This document shows positions 10,722 through 20,950 of a stretch of DNA of 64,000 bases, one piece after another (the first letter of the stretch is position 1; every line of letters begins with the position of its first letter). The notes beneath the pieces were generated by a model. It was not told where the DNA came from and ran no database searches. It saw nothing but the letters and a program-made list of their open reading frames with translations. The position numbers and the translations under genes are program-made. Source of the DNA: Rebecca billardiae RCC1528 (lineage: Eukaryota > Haptophyta); the NCBI GenBank assembly GCA_965240325.2, contig OZ251223.1:3410001-3474000 (forward strand). Reading direction: 5' to 3'.

Positions 10722-11804
10722 ATGGACTCTTACCCCGCCGTTCACGGGGATCTTCCAACCAGGTACAAAAGAGGTCAGCCTGCTCAGGAACCACACAGGC
10801 ATCCGCCTCGTCTCCGTCCTCTCTCCCCACCCGATTACCCGACCGCCCGGATGACGCCGCGACATTCCGACGCTGATGGCGCAGAGCGGCACTCGCGCCG
10901 CCGTTGGAAGCCGAATCCATCGCAGAAGACGCTGCTCGAGGCCGTCTTCAAGGTGTCCAACATGCCGAACCGCGCGACCATCGAATCGGTCGCGAAGCTG
11001 CTCGATGTCCAGCCGCGGCAAGCGCGGATCTGGTTCCAGAACAAGCGCCAGCGTCAGCGCCCGACTCACGCGGCGGAAGGCACGTCCAGCGATGTGCCGA
11101 AAGCAGTGGCTCCTGCGTTGATGCCCGCGCTCGCCGCGACGTTCCCTCACGTCACGACGTCGTTTGCGCCGCTAGCTGATGCCGCAAGCACCGCCGAGCA
11201 CGCCTCGGCGCTGCGCGCGGCCCTGGCAGCAAGGATGACGCTGCCGTCGGCGAGGATGCCCGCTCATCTCGGTTCGCCGACATCGGTGGTGAGCGACCCG
11301 ACTCGCCCGACGACGATGCCACCGCCGGCCGTGACGCAGTGGCACCTGCAGTCCCCGGTCATGCCGACGCAGCCGATGCCCTTCGGGTTTCTGCTTGCGC
11401 GCGAGCTCTACGCGGCCGCGGAGACAGCGAGCGCCGACGCGCCACCGTGCTCGAGCTCGGACGACGCTGCCGCCTTTGCGCCGTTCCCGCGCGCCCCGAC
11501 GACCGCTTCGAGTGCACCGTTTCCAACTCAGGCTGAGGTCCTCAAGCGCGCGTCCACGTTCAAGTTCCCGGGGCCCGCGCCGCCGACCACCCCGCACATC
11601 CCGGCCTCCCACTATGCCCTCTCCGAGACGACGCGGCCGGCGTCAGAGCCCAAACTCGCCGACGAGCGTGACATCATGTCTTACCTCAGCATGCTCGATG
11701 CTCGGCGATCTCAGGGGCAGCTTGATGCCGGCGCCGCGATGGCAGCAGTGGCTAGCAGCAACGTTGCTGGCAACGTGGACTTCTGCCTCTCACTGCTCAA
11801 CTAG
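10722..11804 (+). CDS. Homeodomain transcription factor
   Basis: Intronless 360-residue protein. The homeodomain spans about residues 59-114. It has a basic N-terminal arm (SRRRWKPNPSQ), helix 1 with Leu/Phe core positions (LLEAVF), and a diagnostic helix 3 with WFQNKRQRQR at about 104-113. The invariant Trp, Phe, Asn and Arg are all present, so DNA binding is expected. The spacing between helices looks typical (no TALE three-residue insertion). The remaining 245 residues are Ala/Pro/Ser/Thr-rich and probably disordered, with a short conserved-looking C-terminus (MSYLSML, then NVDFCLSLLN) that could bind a partner. The start ATG follows an A-rich stretch (GGTAAAAAAGACT). Target genes cannot be read from the sequence. 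Confidence 0.88.
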   Translation: MDSYPAVHGDLPTRYKRGQPAQEPHRHPPRLRPLSPPDYPTARMTPRHSDADGAERHSRRRWKPNPSQKTLLEAVFKVSNMPNRATIESVAKLLDVQPRQARIWFQNKRQRQRPTHAAEGTSSDVPKAVAPALMPALAATFPHVTTSFAPLADAASTAEHASALRAALAARMTLPSARMPAHLGSPTSVVSDPTRPTTMPPPAVTQWHLQSPVMPTQPMPFGFLLARELYAAAETASADAPPCSSSDDAAAFAPFPRAPTTASSAPFPTQAEVLKRASTFKFPGPAPPTTPHIPASHYALSETTRPASEPKLADERDIMSYLSMLDARRSQGQLDAGAAMAAVASSNVAGNVDFCLSLLN

Positions 11805-12178
11805 GAGTAGGGTGGTGACATTCTTCACACGCACCAGAGTCTTCGGACAGCAACCGGCGAAAGCAGTGCTCGCTCGTCAGGCCGTCATCATGCTCATCTT
11901 CTTGGAGGGTTCCGTGCTGCTGTACTCGGGCTCGCCATTGATCTTCGGGGGAACTCTGGGATTCGAGAAGTCGAGTCTCGAGATCCGCCCCGGGCCTGCT
12001 CGACAGTCGCCACTGCTTTACACTGTGACTACTCTATATATATATATATATATAGTTAATACTGTAGCTAGGCTTGGCCCGGTAGTCGGCCGTGATGCCG
12101 CTCTGTGCACTGGGGACGCGGGGCCCGCCTTGAGCGTAACGTGTAGCGGTGACGAATAATATATATTATGAAACGTCC
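11805..12178. other. Intergenic between convergent genes
   Basis: Shared 3' flank of the homeodomain gene (plus) and the repeat-protein gene (minus). It contains a (TA)n tract at about 12035-12054. No other feature seen. Confidence 0.6.
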
Positions 12179-13819
12179 TCACCTGGCCGTCGTGCTGCCC
12201 GAGTGCTGGCCACGATGACCCGTTCGAAGAACAATCTGAGCTGACGACTTAGATGACGGTGATGATGGTGGTGGTGGTGAGACGCGTCGCCTCGCGACAC
12301 CCGCTGGCAGTTGGCCGTCGTGCCGTTGCTGGCCAGAGCGCACTGCGACCGAGCCTGCCTGCGGCGGGCCTGACTCTGTGCTGGGCAAAGCCAAAGGCGG
12401 CGGCGGCAGGCTGGGCGCGCTGGCCGCAGGATCGAATGCTTGCCTGGGCGCGCTGGAAGAGGTCGCTGCGATCGGCACTGCGCCTGCGGGCGGCTTTGGT
12501 GGGACGACTTGTGGCGGAGCTCCGCTGACGCGCCTGCGCGTGGAACTGCGCGCCACGAGCGACTCTGGATCCACGGTTGCCACCTGGCGCTGCCAGGAGC
12601 CGCGCACCAGCCGCTCGCCGCTGGACGAGAGCGCGCCTGTGTCAATCACCCACACACCAAAGCGCTCGCCCGCAGGCTCTTGCAAGCCCAGCTCCGCCGC
12701 GGCGGCGCCCAGGCTACCGCGCGCGCGCTCGATCGCGGACAGAAGCTTGCGCTTGCCCGAGGCGATGAGCTCGAGCCGCGAAGGCATCACGCCTGACGTG
12801 CCGTGTGTTGCGATGTGCGCCAGCAGCTCGGCGCGCACACTCGGCCAGTCTTCGTAGTAGCCTCGCGGCTGCCGCGGCCGCGTCTCGACGTAGCGCAGGT
12901 TGAGCGCGCGCGCGAGGGGGAGCCGGCCACCGTGATGGGCGGCAATTGCGTGCGACAGATCGTAGCGCCCATGCTCCTGCAGCTCCGCCTGTGTGGGCAT
13001 CACGCCGGCGGTGCCGTTGGCCGCGATGAAGGCTTGCAGCTCGCGCTCAAACCTGCGTGCATCGGCTAGGAGGCCCCTGGGTGTGCGGGCTGTGGGCCGT
13101 GCGAGGCCGAGCCGCGATGCGACAGCGTTGATGCCACCGTGGTGCGCGGTGATGGCATTCGAGACGTCGTGCCGCCCGTGCGTGCGCAGCTCGAGCTGCG
13201 ACGGCATCAGCCCGGCGGTGCCGTTGGCCGCGATGAAGGCGTGCAGCTCGCGCTCGACCGTGCTGAAGTCCAGCCAGTAGCCGCGCGGCCTGGCCGTCTT
13301 GCCCCGCGCGCGGGGTCGGGCGCGCGGGGCGCGGAGTTCAAGCGTGCGCATTGCGGCACGGAGGCCGCCGAATTCTCGGCGCACGCCCCAGAGGATGTCG
13401 TGCCGCCCTGCGGCCGCCAGCGTGTCCAACGCAGGCATCACTCCAGGCTCCCCGTGCTGCTCGATGTACTCGAGCAGGGCGGCCGCAACACGTGAGCGGC
13501 GCTCGTCGTCAGGCGGCATGCAGGCCGTCGGCTTGCGTCCAGCGGGCCGCGCCATCCGCAGGCCGAGCGCCTCGGCCACCACAGTCTGCCCGCCCGCCGC
13601 GCGGATCTCGCGCTGCAGCGCGGCGCAGCCCGATGAGCGCAGCTGCACAATGGTGGGCATCTTACCCGCCGTGCCGTTTTGGCGCACATACGCGCGCATG
13701 CGAGTGCGCAGCAATGCGGACACATGGTGACGACTAGCAGCAGCGTGCGCGGCGGGACCACAAAGAGTCGTGATGCTGCTGATGATGACAATCACGGCAG
13801 CGCGACCGGCGGCCACCAT
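12179..13819 (-). CDS. Five-repeat HGG/MP-motif protein, probably organelle-targeted
   Basis: A 546-residue single-ORF gene. The N-terminus has a hydrophobic stretch (AAVIVIISSITTLCGPAAHA, about 8-27) consistent with a signal peptide. Then come five tandem repeats of about 55-60 residues. Each repeat has an aromatic/hydrophobic helix with E-L, an N/H-G-T-x-G-x-MP turn, an L-x-x-x-G-R-x-D-L helix start, an A-I-x-x-H-H-G-G or related turn, and a closing A-x-x-L-x-L. Repeats 3 and 4 (IAANGTAG-MP, AHHGG) are the cleanest; repeats 1, 2 and 5 are degenerate. I recall similar MPT/GR-DL/HGG/LGL modules in plastid proteins of plants and algae, but I cannot name the family. The C-terminal 140 residues are Pro/Ser-rich. 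The stop codon overlaps a donor-like CAG/GTGAGG, so a further 3' exon is possible. Confidence 0.72.
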   Translation of the reverse strand: MVAAGRAAVIVIISSITTLCGPAAHAAASRHHVSALLRTRMRAYVRQNGTAGKMPTIVQLRSSGCAALQREIRAAGGQTVVAEALGLRMARPAGRKPTACMPPDDERRSRVAAALLEYIEQHGEPGVMPALDTLAAAGRHDILWGVRREFGGLRAAMRTLELRAPRARPRARGKTARPRGYWLDFSTVERELHAFIAANGTAGLMPSQLELRTHGRHDVSNAITAHHGGINAVASRLGLARPTARTPRGLLADARRFERELQAFIAANGTAGVMPTQAELQEHGRYDLSHAIAAHHGGRLPLARALNLRYVETRPRQPRGYYEDWPSVRAELLAHIATHGTSGVMPSRLELIASGKRKLLSAIERARGSLGAAAAELGLQEPAGERFGVWVIDTGALSSSGERLVRGSWQRQVATVDPESLVARSSTRRRVSGAPPQVVPPKPPAGAVPIAATSSSAPRQAFDPAASAPSLPPPPLALPSTESGPPQAGSVAVRSGQQRHDGQLPAGVARRRVSPPPPSSPSSKSSAQIVLRTGHRGQHSGSTTAR

Positions 13820-13911
13820 TGATTGCTGCCTGATGGCTTGTGAGTACGCTGCTCCGTCCTGTCATTGTCGACGCCTGATGACGATTCAAGTTTCAACGGT
13901 AACAACAGCAG

Positions 13912-14116
13912 ACTAATCTGGCAGCCTGGCCTATTGCCATGACAGCAGCTGTGCTGATGAACTTATAGGCTTAGCTGTGCGACGCTTGCTTGCGCCTGAC
14001 CACTGACTTGATGATGCATGGGAAGTGAGGTGAGACCGGGGAGGCCCGACTCAGGTGCCTGCCCAAGCCCGCCAAAGGCGCTGGTTTGGGCTGGCCCAGT
14101 CGGGCTTCCGATCCCC
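13912..14116 (+). repeat. Terminal direct repeat A1
   Basis: About 205 bp beginning ACTAATCTGGCAGCC and ending TTCCGATCCCC. It is identical by eye to A2 at 16018-16222 (offset 2106). Confidence 0.9.
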
Positions 14117-14518
14117 TCTCCCCCACCCTAGCCGAACTGACGGACAGGGACGTCGTACGCTGACCGTACGATGCCGGTGGCCCTGTGGGTGGCCACCGAC
14201 TGGAGGGAGCGGGTGCTCAACGTCCAGCCGGGTCCACCCACCAACCCAGCCCCCGAGGGGACAGGGCGGGCACACAGGCGATGCTGGTGCGCAGCAGCGG
14301 CGCCGGTCGCCGCTCACTGCTGAGCAGGCGACGAGCGGCGGTGCCCAGTGGCACTCATTCGGAGTGTGCGAGGTCAAGGCCCACAGGGGCACTTGCGCCG
14401 ACGTGGCGCCGCCCCGCCTGCTTGCACAGCAAAGGCGCGGGCGGCCGCCTGCCTGCCCACATTATGGCCAGAAAGGCACCAGGCCACGTGTTGATCCCAG
14501 GCAGGACAAGCTGGCCGC

Positions 14519-15060
14519 TCACGCTCCCAAAGGACTGCTCCACGAAGTGGAAGTGTCGCCGCGCGAGGGCCTGTCAGCGACATTGGCCCTCGAGCGCACG
14601 TACTCAAACCACGCGTCACAGTGCGGCCCCGTGGCTGTGTGCACGCTGCGGCAGAGTCGTGCAAAGACGGGTAGCCCTTGATAAGACCAGCGAGCGCGCT
14701 CGCGTTGTCAATGAAGTGCTTCACCTGCCTGTCAACCAGCAGGTCAGGCTGCGAGTGGTACACTGCCACAGCTGCCAAGAGCTTATAGGCTGCCCGTTGT
14801 GCCAGCATTGTGCGACGCCACAGCGCTGAGGCTGTCAGCTTGCGCTGGGTCTGCGCCAGCGGCCGCCAAGCGAGCCGACAGGGCAGCAGTCCATGCCGCA
14901 TGACCCAGCGCGTCCATATCCAGGGGAGGACCTGGCGGCGAGCTGACCAGTGCCGGTCAGCGCCGGGCCAGTGCAAGCACACCCATTCGGCCGCGGCAAG
15001 CACATCGGCGGCCAGGGCGGAGCCTAAGCCCACCATGTAGAAGGGGTGCTGCATGGCCTT
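14519..15060 (-). pseudogene. RNase H-domain relic of a retroelement, frameshifted
   Basis: On the minus strand, one frame reads through an aspartate motif (HFIDNASALAGLIKGYPS, about 14660-14715). This is the catalytic-Asp region of the RNase H-like domain found in algal and dinoflagellate retroelements. The reading then slips by one base near 14640-14652, and the family's closing motif (WFEYVRSRANVADRPSRGD) continues in another frame to a TGA at 14519-14521. Upstream sequence to about 15060 looks related (residues resembling a connection domain), but no YxDD reverse transcriptase centre was found. Known from the family: these two motifs normally lie in one ORF. Seen here: they are in different frames, so the gene is broken. 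Confidence 0.68.
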
Positions 15061-15794
15061 TGCGGCTGCAATCTGCTCGAGCACACCACGCGCCTTTACC
15101 GGCGCAGAGGAGCCATCCTCTCTGGGCATCGATGCTAGGACGCCGCGAGCGCGGTCTCGCTGGAACCCATTGCGGGCGCTGACGTCCGTCCGCAGAAGGC
15201 CTCTTTGCCCCGTCGCGTGCGGGCCACCCGACGGAACTTGTCGCGCCTGCGGCCCAAGGGTTTCGTCGCCGCGACGCCAGCCCGGAGCGGAAATCAGGCG
15301 CGCTGATTGCCACATGGGTGCGGACGACGCTGAGGCCCGCGCAGAGGCCCGCGCCGCGGCGGAGCGGCGGGCCAGAGCGGTGGCCCTGCATGCTGCGCAT
15401 GGGGGCAGGCCTGCCCGCGCTGGCGCGAATGCTGTGCCACCCGATAACTTGCAGGAGGAGCCCACACCGACGGGCGTGGCCCAGCGCGATTATGGCGCTG
15501 CTGAGCTGCAGGCGAGCAAGCAGAGCCAGGTGAAGCCCGCTCGCCCAGCAGGTCTCCATGTCGGGCCCAAGCGTCGGGGATTGACTTGCAGCGCGCAAGC
15601 GCGGCTGACCGTTGAGCGGTACATCCTTGGGCTGTGAGTGCCACTCGCAAGCGCTCCAACCGGAGCGCTCGTGCCGCCGCCAAGACGGGCGGCAGCTGCA
15701 GCGGCGGAGGCAACGGCAGCGGAGGCCGTGCGCCGACCGGCAAGAGCAAGCAGCACGAGGCATGCCGCGCCTAGCTCCCTCAGGGTGGGTGGGT

Positions 15795-16019
15795 GGGAAG
15801 AAAACGCGCTCGGTGCGCTCCCCTGCTGGCTCGGCAAGCCATGGAGCCGATGGCTCTGGCGACTGCCTTTTGGTACGGTGCCTGTCGCGCGAGGCGAGCA
15901 GCGTGCCTTCACGTGCGGCCTGCGGCACGCCCGTTTTGCCCGGACGTTCACTGTCCGGCTCAGCCGGTGCGGCTGCAGATTAGTAAGTTACCACGAGCCT
16001 TCGGTCGTTTTCACCACAC
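15795..16019 (+). repeat. Internal direct repeat B1
   Basis: About 225 bp from GGGAAGAAAACGCGCTC to TTTTCACCACAC, identical by eye to B2 (20951-21175, offset 5156). It overlaps the first two bases of A2. Confidence 0.9.
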
Positions 16020-16222
16020 TAATCTGGCAGCCTGGCCTATTGCCATGACAGCAGCTGTGCTGATGAACTTATAGGCTTAGCTGTGCGACGCTTGCTTGCG
16101 CCTGACCACTGACTTGATGATGCATGGGAAGTGAGGTGAGACCGGGGAGGCCCGACTCAGGTGCCTGCCCAAGCCCGCCAAAGGCGCTGGTTTGGGCTGG
16201 CCCAGTCGGGCTTCCGATCCCC
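16018..16222 (+). repeat. Internal direct repeat A2
   Basis: Second copy of A. It starts directly at the end of B1, forming the B-A junction expected from a circular intermediate of a split-direct-repeat element. Confidence 0.9.
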
Positions 16223-16479
16223 AACGCACTGTCCAGCTCACTATCCCAACGCAACCTCACGCTGGGCATGCGCCACTACAGCCGAAAGAGGCCGTGCGGC
16301 AGCGCTGCTCTGCCAGCTGCTGAGGTCATAACTCCGACCCGGCTGGGTAAGGGGGGCAGGCCCTCCAGAATGGAGTAGCCAGACCGGCCCCCAAGCAGGG
16401 GATAACTGAGCGCGCGTGTATTGCACATGCATCCAGCGACTGCTGTCGCAGGCCAGCACCCGCGCAGCAACATGAGGAG

Positions 16480-16880
16480 CCAACCCCCATGTGTTCCCCC
16501 CAAGCGTCAGGGGAGCCAATTCTGCGTGACAAGGGGCAACAGCAAACCACCTTGTGGGGCCGGACCCGCGCTGCGGACCGGACTGTGCCACGCCGCCGGG
16601 GCGAGCAAGAGACCGGGCGACGAGCCATCTGCAGCCCCTTGTCCAACCGCAGGGGGAGTCAACCCAGTCAACCCTATGGCGTGCCTCCCAAGCGTCAGGG
16701 GAGCCAACCCGCGTGACGAGGGACTGCAAGCAGCCAGGGGGGTCACCAGTAGGGCCGGCTGGCAGACGCTAGACGACGCGCCGCCGCCGGGACGGGCGGG
16801 GAATTGGGAAAGGCGACGAGCCACGCCCGGTGCCCAGCCACAGGGCAGGGGCAAGCGGGAGATTCGACGGTGCCGATTCG
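16480..16880 (+). repeat. Irregular minisatellite head of segment Y
   Basis: Partial units sharing the motif AGCGTCAGGGGAGCCAA followed by a GTGAC or ATGAC step and a Gly/Arg-rich block. They are less regular than the downstream arrays. Between 16223 and 16480 the sequence is unique with no gene visible. Confidence 0.7.
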
Positions 16881-18240
16881 ACGAGCCATCCGCCGCCCAG
16901 TGTCCAACCGCCGGGGGAGCCATCCCCATGGCGTGCCGCCCAGGCGTCAGGGGAGCCAACCCGCATGACGACCTGGGGACAGCCGCAAAGCGTTCTCGAA
17001 CCGCCGGGCAGCGGGACGTGCCCACGGCGCCGGCAGCAGGGACAAGCGGGGAAGAGCGACAAGCCATCTGCCGCCCGAAGCCTAGCCGCAGCAGGGGCGA
17101 GCGGGAGACTCGACGAGCCATCCGCCGCCCCGTATCCAACCGCCGGGGGAGCCATCCCCATGGCGTGCAGCCCAGGCGTCAGGGGAGCCAACCCGCATGA
17201 CGACCTGGGGACAACCGCAAAGCGTTCTCGGACCGCCGGCCGCGGGACGTGCCAGCTGCGCCGGCAGCAGGGACGAGCGGGGAAGTGCGACGAGCCATCC
17301 GCCGCCCGAAGCTTAGCTGCCGCCGGGGCGAGCTGGAGACTCGACGAGCCATCCGCCGCCCCGTGTCCAACCGCAGGGGAAGCCATCCCCATGGCGTGCC
17401 GCCCAGGCGTCAGGGGAGCCAACCCGCATGACGACCTGGGGACAACCGCAAAGCGTTCTCGAACCGCCGGGCCGCGGGACGTGCCCTCGGTGCAGGCAGC
17501 AGGGACAAGCGGGGAAGGGTGACGAGCCATCAGCCGCCCGAAGCCTAGCCGCCGCCGGGGCGGGCGGGAGACTCGACGAGCCATCCGCCGCCCAGTGTCC
17601 AACCGCCGGGGGAGCCATCCCCATGGCGTGTCGCCCAGGCGTCAGGGGAGCCAACCAGCATGACGACCCGGGGACAACCGCAAAGCGTTCTCGGACCGCC
17701 GGGCCGCGGGACGTGCCCGCGGCGCCGGCAGCAGGGACGAGCGGGGAAAGGCGGCAAGCCATCCGCCGCCCGAAGCCTAGCCGCAGCCGGGGCGAGCGGG
17801 AGACTCGACGAGCCATCTGCCACCCCGTGTCCAACCGCCGGGGGAGCCATCCCCATGGCGTGCCGCCCAGGCGTCAGGGGAGCCAACCCGCATGACGACC
17901 TGGGGACAACCGCGAAGCGTTCTCGGACCGCCGGGCCGCAGGACGTGCCCGCTGCGCCGGCAGCCGGGACGAGCGGGGAAAGGCGACAAGCCATCCGCCG
18001 CCCGAAGCCTAGCCGCCGCCGGGGCGAGCGGGAGACTCGACGAGCCATCCGCCGCCCCGTGTCCAACCGCAGGGGGAGCCATCCCCATGGCGTGCCGCCC
18101 AGGCGTCAGGGGAGCCGACCCGCATGACGACCTGGGGACAACCGCAAAGTGCTCTCGAACCGCCGGGCCGCGGGACGTGCCCGCGGCGCCGGCAGCAGGG
18201 ACGAGCGGGGAAGGGCGACGAGCCATCCGCCGCCCGAAGC
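16880..18240 (+). repeat. 232-bp tandem array, about six copies
   Basis: The ATGACGACCTGGGG landmark falls at 16965, 17197, 17428, 17660, 17892 and 18124, a spacing of 231-232 bp. Because 232 is not a multiple of three, open frames rotate from unit to unit, which argues against coding. Units differ by scattered substitutions. Confidence 0.9.
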
Positions 18241-20115
18241 CTAGCTTCAGGGGGGCGATCCCCGTCGATGGCGACGCTCCGGCCAGCTGCCCCGCCGCGC
18301 CCGGGCGGGACTGCTGGTACGAGAAAGGCACCCGCTGGGCCAAATGACCAGGGGCCGACCGTGCTGCGCCGCCGGAAGGAAGGCCCCCCGACGATGCATG
18401 AGCCAAGGCGCCGAGCCTAGCCGCAGGAGGAGCCACCCCCCTTGTGTTCCCCCCAAGCGTCAGGGGAGCCGACCAGCATGACCGGGGGGAACGGCGAACC
18501 ACCCGCCTGGGCCGTTCTTGAACTGCAAGCCCGGGGGGGCGCCAGCGGGGCCGGCCGGCCGACGCTAGAGGACGCGCCGCTGCCGGGGCGAGCGGGGAAA
18601 GGCGACGAGCCGTCCGCCGCCCGATGCCCAGCTGCCGGGGGAGCCAACCCTCCGGCGTTCCCCCCACGCGTCAGGGGAGCCAACCCGCATGACAGGGGGG
18701 CAACAGCAAACCACCCAGTAGGGTCGGTCCTGCACTGCGAACCGGCCGCCGGGGCGAGCGGGAGATGGCACAGAGCCACCCGCCGCCCCGTGTCCGGCCG
18801 CCGGGGGAGCCAACCCTCCGGCGTTCCCCCCACGCGTCAGGGGAGCCAACCCGCATGACGGGGGGCAACAGCAAACCGCCCAGTGGGGTCGGTCCTGCAC
18901 TGCAAGCCGGACGGCGCCATGCCGCCGGGGCGAGCTGGAGATGGCGCCGAGCCACCCGCCGCCCCGTGCCCAGCCGCAGGGGGAGCCAACCCCACGGCGT
19001 GCCGCCTAGGCGTCAGGGGAGCCATCCCGCTTGACGGCCTGGGGACGACCGCAAACCGTCCCATAGGACCGTTCTGGTACCGCAGGGCCGCTGGACGTGC
19101 CCGCGGCTCCGGCAGTCCGAGAGGAGGCGCAGCGACGCCGCCGGGGCGAGTGGCCCTGGACGACGGGCCCTCCGCCTCTCCGTGCCCAATCGGCAGGGGA
19201 TGCATCCCCATCGATGCTTGCGCAACCGCAAAACACCAGTTGGGACCGTTCTGGTACCGCAGGGCCGCGGGACGTGCCCGCGGCTCCGGCAGTCCGAGGG
19301 GAGGCGCCGCGACGCCGCCGGGGCGAGTGGCCCCGGACGACGGGCCCTCCGCCTCTCCGTGCCCAATCGGCAGTGCTGCCGGAAGGCCTGCACATCACCG
19401 TGCGAGCGAAAGGGGGGGCGGCCGGGCCATGCCGGCCACCTGGTCCCCGCCACCAGACAGGGGAGCCATCCCCGCCGATGGCGACGCGCTGGCCAGCTGC
19501 CCCGCCGCGCCCGGGCGGGGCAGCTGGTGCGAGAAAGGCACCTGCTGGGCCAAATGCCCAGGGGCCGACCGTGCAGCGCCGCCGGAAGGAAGGTCCCCCG
19601 ACGACGCGCGAGCCAAGGCGCCGAGCCCAGCCGCAGGAGGAGCCACCCCCCTTGTGTTCCCCCCCAGCGTCAGGGGAGCCGACCCGCATGACGGGGGGGG
19701 GACAGCGAACCACCCTGCCGGGCCGTTCTTGAACTGCAAGCCCGGGGGGTGCTCCAGCGAGGCCGGCCGGCCGACGCTACGGGACGCGCCGCCTCCGGGG
19801 CGAGCGGGAGATGGCGCCAAGCCACCTGCCGCCCCGTGTCCGGCCGCCGGGGGAGCCAACCCTCCGGCGCTCCCACCACGCGTCAGGGGAGCCAACCCGC
19901 ATGACGGGGGGCCACAGCAAACCGCCCCGTGGGGTCGGTCCTGCACCGCGAGCCGGACGGCGCCATGCCGCCGGGGCGAGCGGGAAATGGCGCCGAGCCA
20001 CCCGCCGCCCCGTGTCCAGCCGCCGGGGGAGCCAACCCCACGGCGTGCCGCCTAGGCGTCAGGGGAGCCATCCCGCTTGACGGCCTGGGGACGACCGCAA
20101 ACCGTCCTGCAGGAC
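18240..20115 (+). repeat. Higher-order composite repeat, about 1.2-kb period
   Basis: The block beginning near 18256 (GATCCCCGTCGATGGCGACG type) recurs near 19466, an offset of about 1210 bp, with the same order of sub-units. Inside are shorter tandem units of roughly 175 bp around the motif CGTCAGGGGAGCCAACCCGC, and two copies of the 177-bp unit at about 19067-19380. Confidence 0.75.
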
Positions 20116-20950
20116 CGTTCTGGTACCGCAGGGCCGCGGGACGTGCCCGCGGCTCCGGCAGTCCGAGGGGGGGCGCCGCGACGCCGCCGGGGCGAGTGGC
20201 CCCGGACGACCGGCCCTCCGCCTCTCCGTGCCCAATCGGCAGGGGATGCATCCCCATCGATGCTTGCGCAACCGCAAAACACCCGTTGGGACCGTTCTGG
20301 TACCGCAGGGCCGCTGGACGTGCCCGCGGCTCCGGCAGTCCGAGGGGGGGCGCCGCGACGCCGCCGGGGCGAGTGGCCCCGGACGACCGGCCCTCCGCCT
20401 CTCCGTGCCCAATCGGCAGGGGATGCATCCCCATCGATGCTTGCGCAACCGCAAAACACCAGTTGGGACCGTTCTGGTACCGCAGGGCAGCGGGACGTGC
20501 CCGCGGCTCCGGCAGTCCGAGGGGAGGCGCCGCGACGCCGCCGGGGCGAGTGGCCCCGGACGACCGGCCCTCCGCCTCTCCGTGCCCAATCGGCAGGGGA
20601 TGCATCCCCATCGATGCTTGCGCAACCGCAAAACACCAGTTGGGACCGTTCTGGTACCGCAGGGCCGCGGGACGTGCCCGCGGCTCCGGCAGTCCGAGGG
20701 GGGGCGCCGCGACGCCGCCGGGGCGAGTGGCCCCGGACGACCGGCCCTCCGCCTCTCCGTGCCCAATCGGCAGGGGATGCATCCCCATCGATGCTTGCGC
20801 AACCGCAAAACACCAGTTGGGACCGTTCTGGTACCGCAGGGCAGCGGGACGTGCCCGCGGCTCCGGCAGTCCGAGGGGAGGCGCCGCGACGCCGCCGGGG
20901 CGAGTGGCCCCGGACGACGGGCCCTCCGCCTCTCCGTGCCCCATCGGCAG
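20116..20950 (+). repeat. 177-bp tandem array, nearly five copies
   Basis: The landmark GGGATGCATCCCCATCGATG places ATG at 20246, 20423, 20600 and 20777, exactly 177 bp (59 codons) apart. The period is a multiple of three, so long ORFs run through several frames on both strands. Copies are nearly identical, with substitutions concentrated at a few positions, which implies recent expansion. The last copy runs straight into B2. Confidence 0.9.

Noticed and set aside
12035-12054. TA repeats taken as TATA promoters
   Set aside because: These are microsatellites located between 3' ends of convergent genes.
13912-16222. A1/A2 as LTRs of an LTR retrotransposon
   Set aside because: The second repeat pair B1/B2 and the A-B-A-B order do not fit an LTR element; no primer-binding site or polypurine tract is seen, and the split-direct-repeat model explains both pairs.
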